Of a DNA stretch of 62,027 nucleotides, positions 61,873 to 62,027 are shown piece by piece. The stretch's first letter is position 1. Every line of letters begins with the position of its first letter. Source of the stretch: LMUY01 sp964235495 (GTDB lineage Bacteria; Pseudomonadota; Alphaproteobacteria; Acetobacterales; Acetobacteraceae); assembly GCA_964235495.1 (NCBI GenBank), contig CAXSAX010000023.1, forward strand, positions 1 through 62,027. The letters run 5' to 3'. Both the position numbers and the translations under genes were made by a program. The notes beneath the pieces were generated by a model. The model worked only from the letters and a program-made list of their open reading frames with translations, did not search any database and was not told where the DNA came from.

Positions 61873-62027
61873 CCGCCGCGGCAGCCGTCGCCAAACACCG
61901 TCATGCCCGAACCAAATCCGGGCGTGACGGAGGCCAAAACCGTGAAAAGCGCGCCATTCGCGTTAGCGCAGCAAACAAAAGCTTGCGCCCGGACGCCGTT
62001 CGTCGTTTGTTCAGACCGTGACCAGCC
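61873..62027. other. Right-edge stretch, no gene seen
   Basis: No open frame with protein character, no hairpin with T-run and no tRNA were seen. The end is more AT-rich than the rest and may hold a promoter for a gene beyond the window. Confidence 0.4.

Overview
This window is chromosomal DNA from a high-GC, oxygen-respiring, probably motile alphaproteobacterium. The best guess is the Acetobacteraceae (Rhodospirillales). The reasons are the very high GC at third codon positions, the trpBA-accD-folC block, the SUF operon led by an Rrf2 regulator, purC-purS, the alphaproteobacterial DUF2842 protein, a psd-pssA pair, GTG/TTG starts and dense ATGA/GTGA overlaps. No database could be searched, so genus is not claimed. 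There are no rRNA genes, CRISPR arrays, insertion sequences or prophage modules. One tRNA (proline, anticodon CGG) is present.

Layout. 0.2-8.3 kb: an SMP-30 lactonase-like gene, lutBC lactate oxidation genes without lutA, an Smr-domain gene, a lytic transglycosylase with a SPOR-like tail, and three dehydrogenases. 8.4-11.2 kb: motB-motA, a thioesterase and a Nudix hydrolase. 11.2-15.6 kb: a Bug/TctC-like binding protein, apt, DUF2842, tRNA-Pro, a LOG-family gene, a b561-type cytochrome and a LysM protein. 15.7-18.8 kb: psd-pssA and a TPR protein. 18.8-23.5 kb (minus): trpB-trpA-cupin-accD-folC. 23.5-24.5 kb: a CorA/ZntB channel.

24.8-31.5 kb (minus) is a complete SUF iron-sulfur cluster operon: Rrf2 regulator-sufB-sufC-sufD-(70-aa membrane protein)-sufS-sufU-sufT-sufA. 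31.5-38.1 kb holds two uncharacterised genes, a CPA1 antiporter, Nudix, trmJ, DUF305, cysS and an unusual NRAMP-type transporter. 38.1-42.8 kb (minus) is a chain of five overlapping genes: aroG (class II)-nicotinate phosphoribosyltransferase-unknown-gltX-DUF2721.

43-47.5 kb is the accessory part: an AT-richer secreted protein, metY, a GNAT acetyltransferase, and a polymorphic-toxin-like gene broken by a -1 frameshift in a G-rich tract, followed by an SMI1/KNR4-like immunity gene. 47.6-62 kb is again housekeeping (terC, purB, a TPR-glycosyltransferase, an MBL hydrolase, NRDE/TANGO2, purC-purS, two lipoproteins, murJ, an MFS transporter, trpS, an ABA4-like membrane protein) and ends in a decayed PEP-CTERM gene.

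Most genes are ordinary. The best candidates for something undescribed are the small membrane protein locked by overlaps between sufD and sufS, the frameshifted toxin-immunity pair, the cupin inserted between trpA and accD, and the transporter with a DVGS/MPW metal site.
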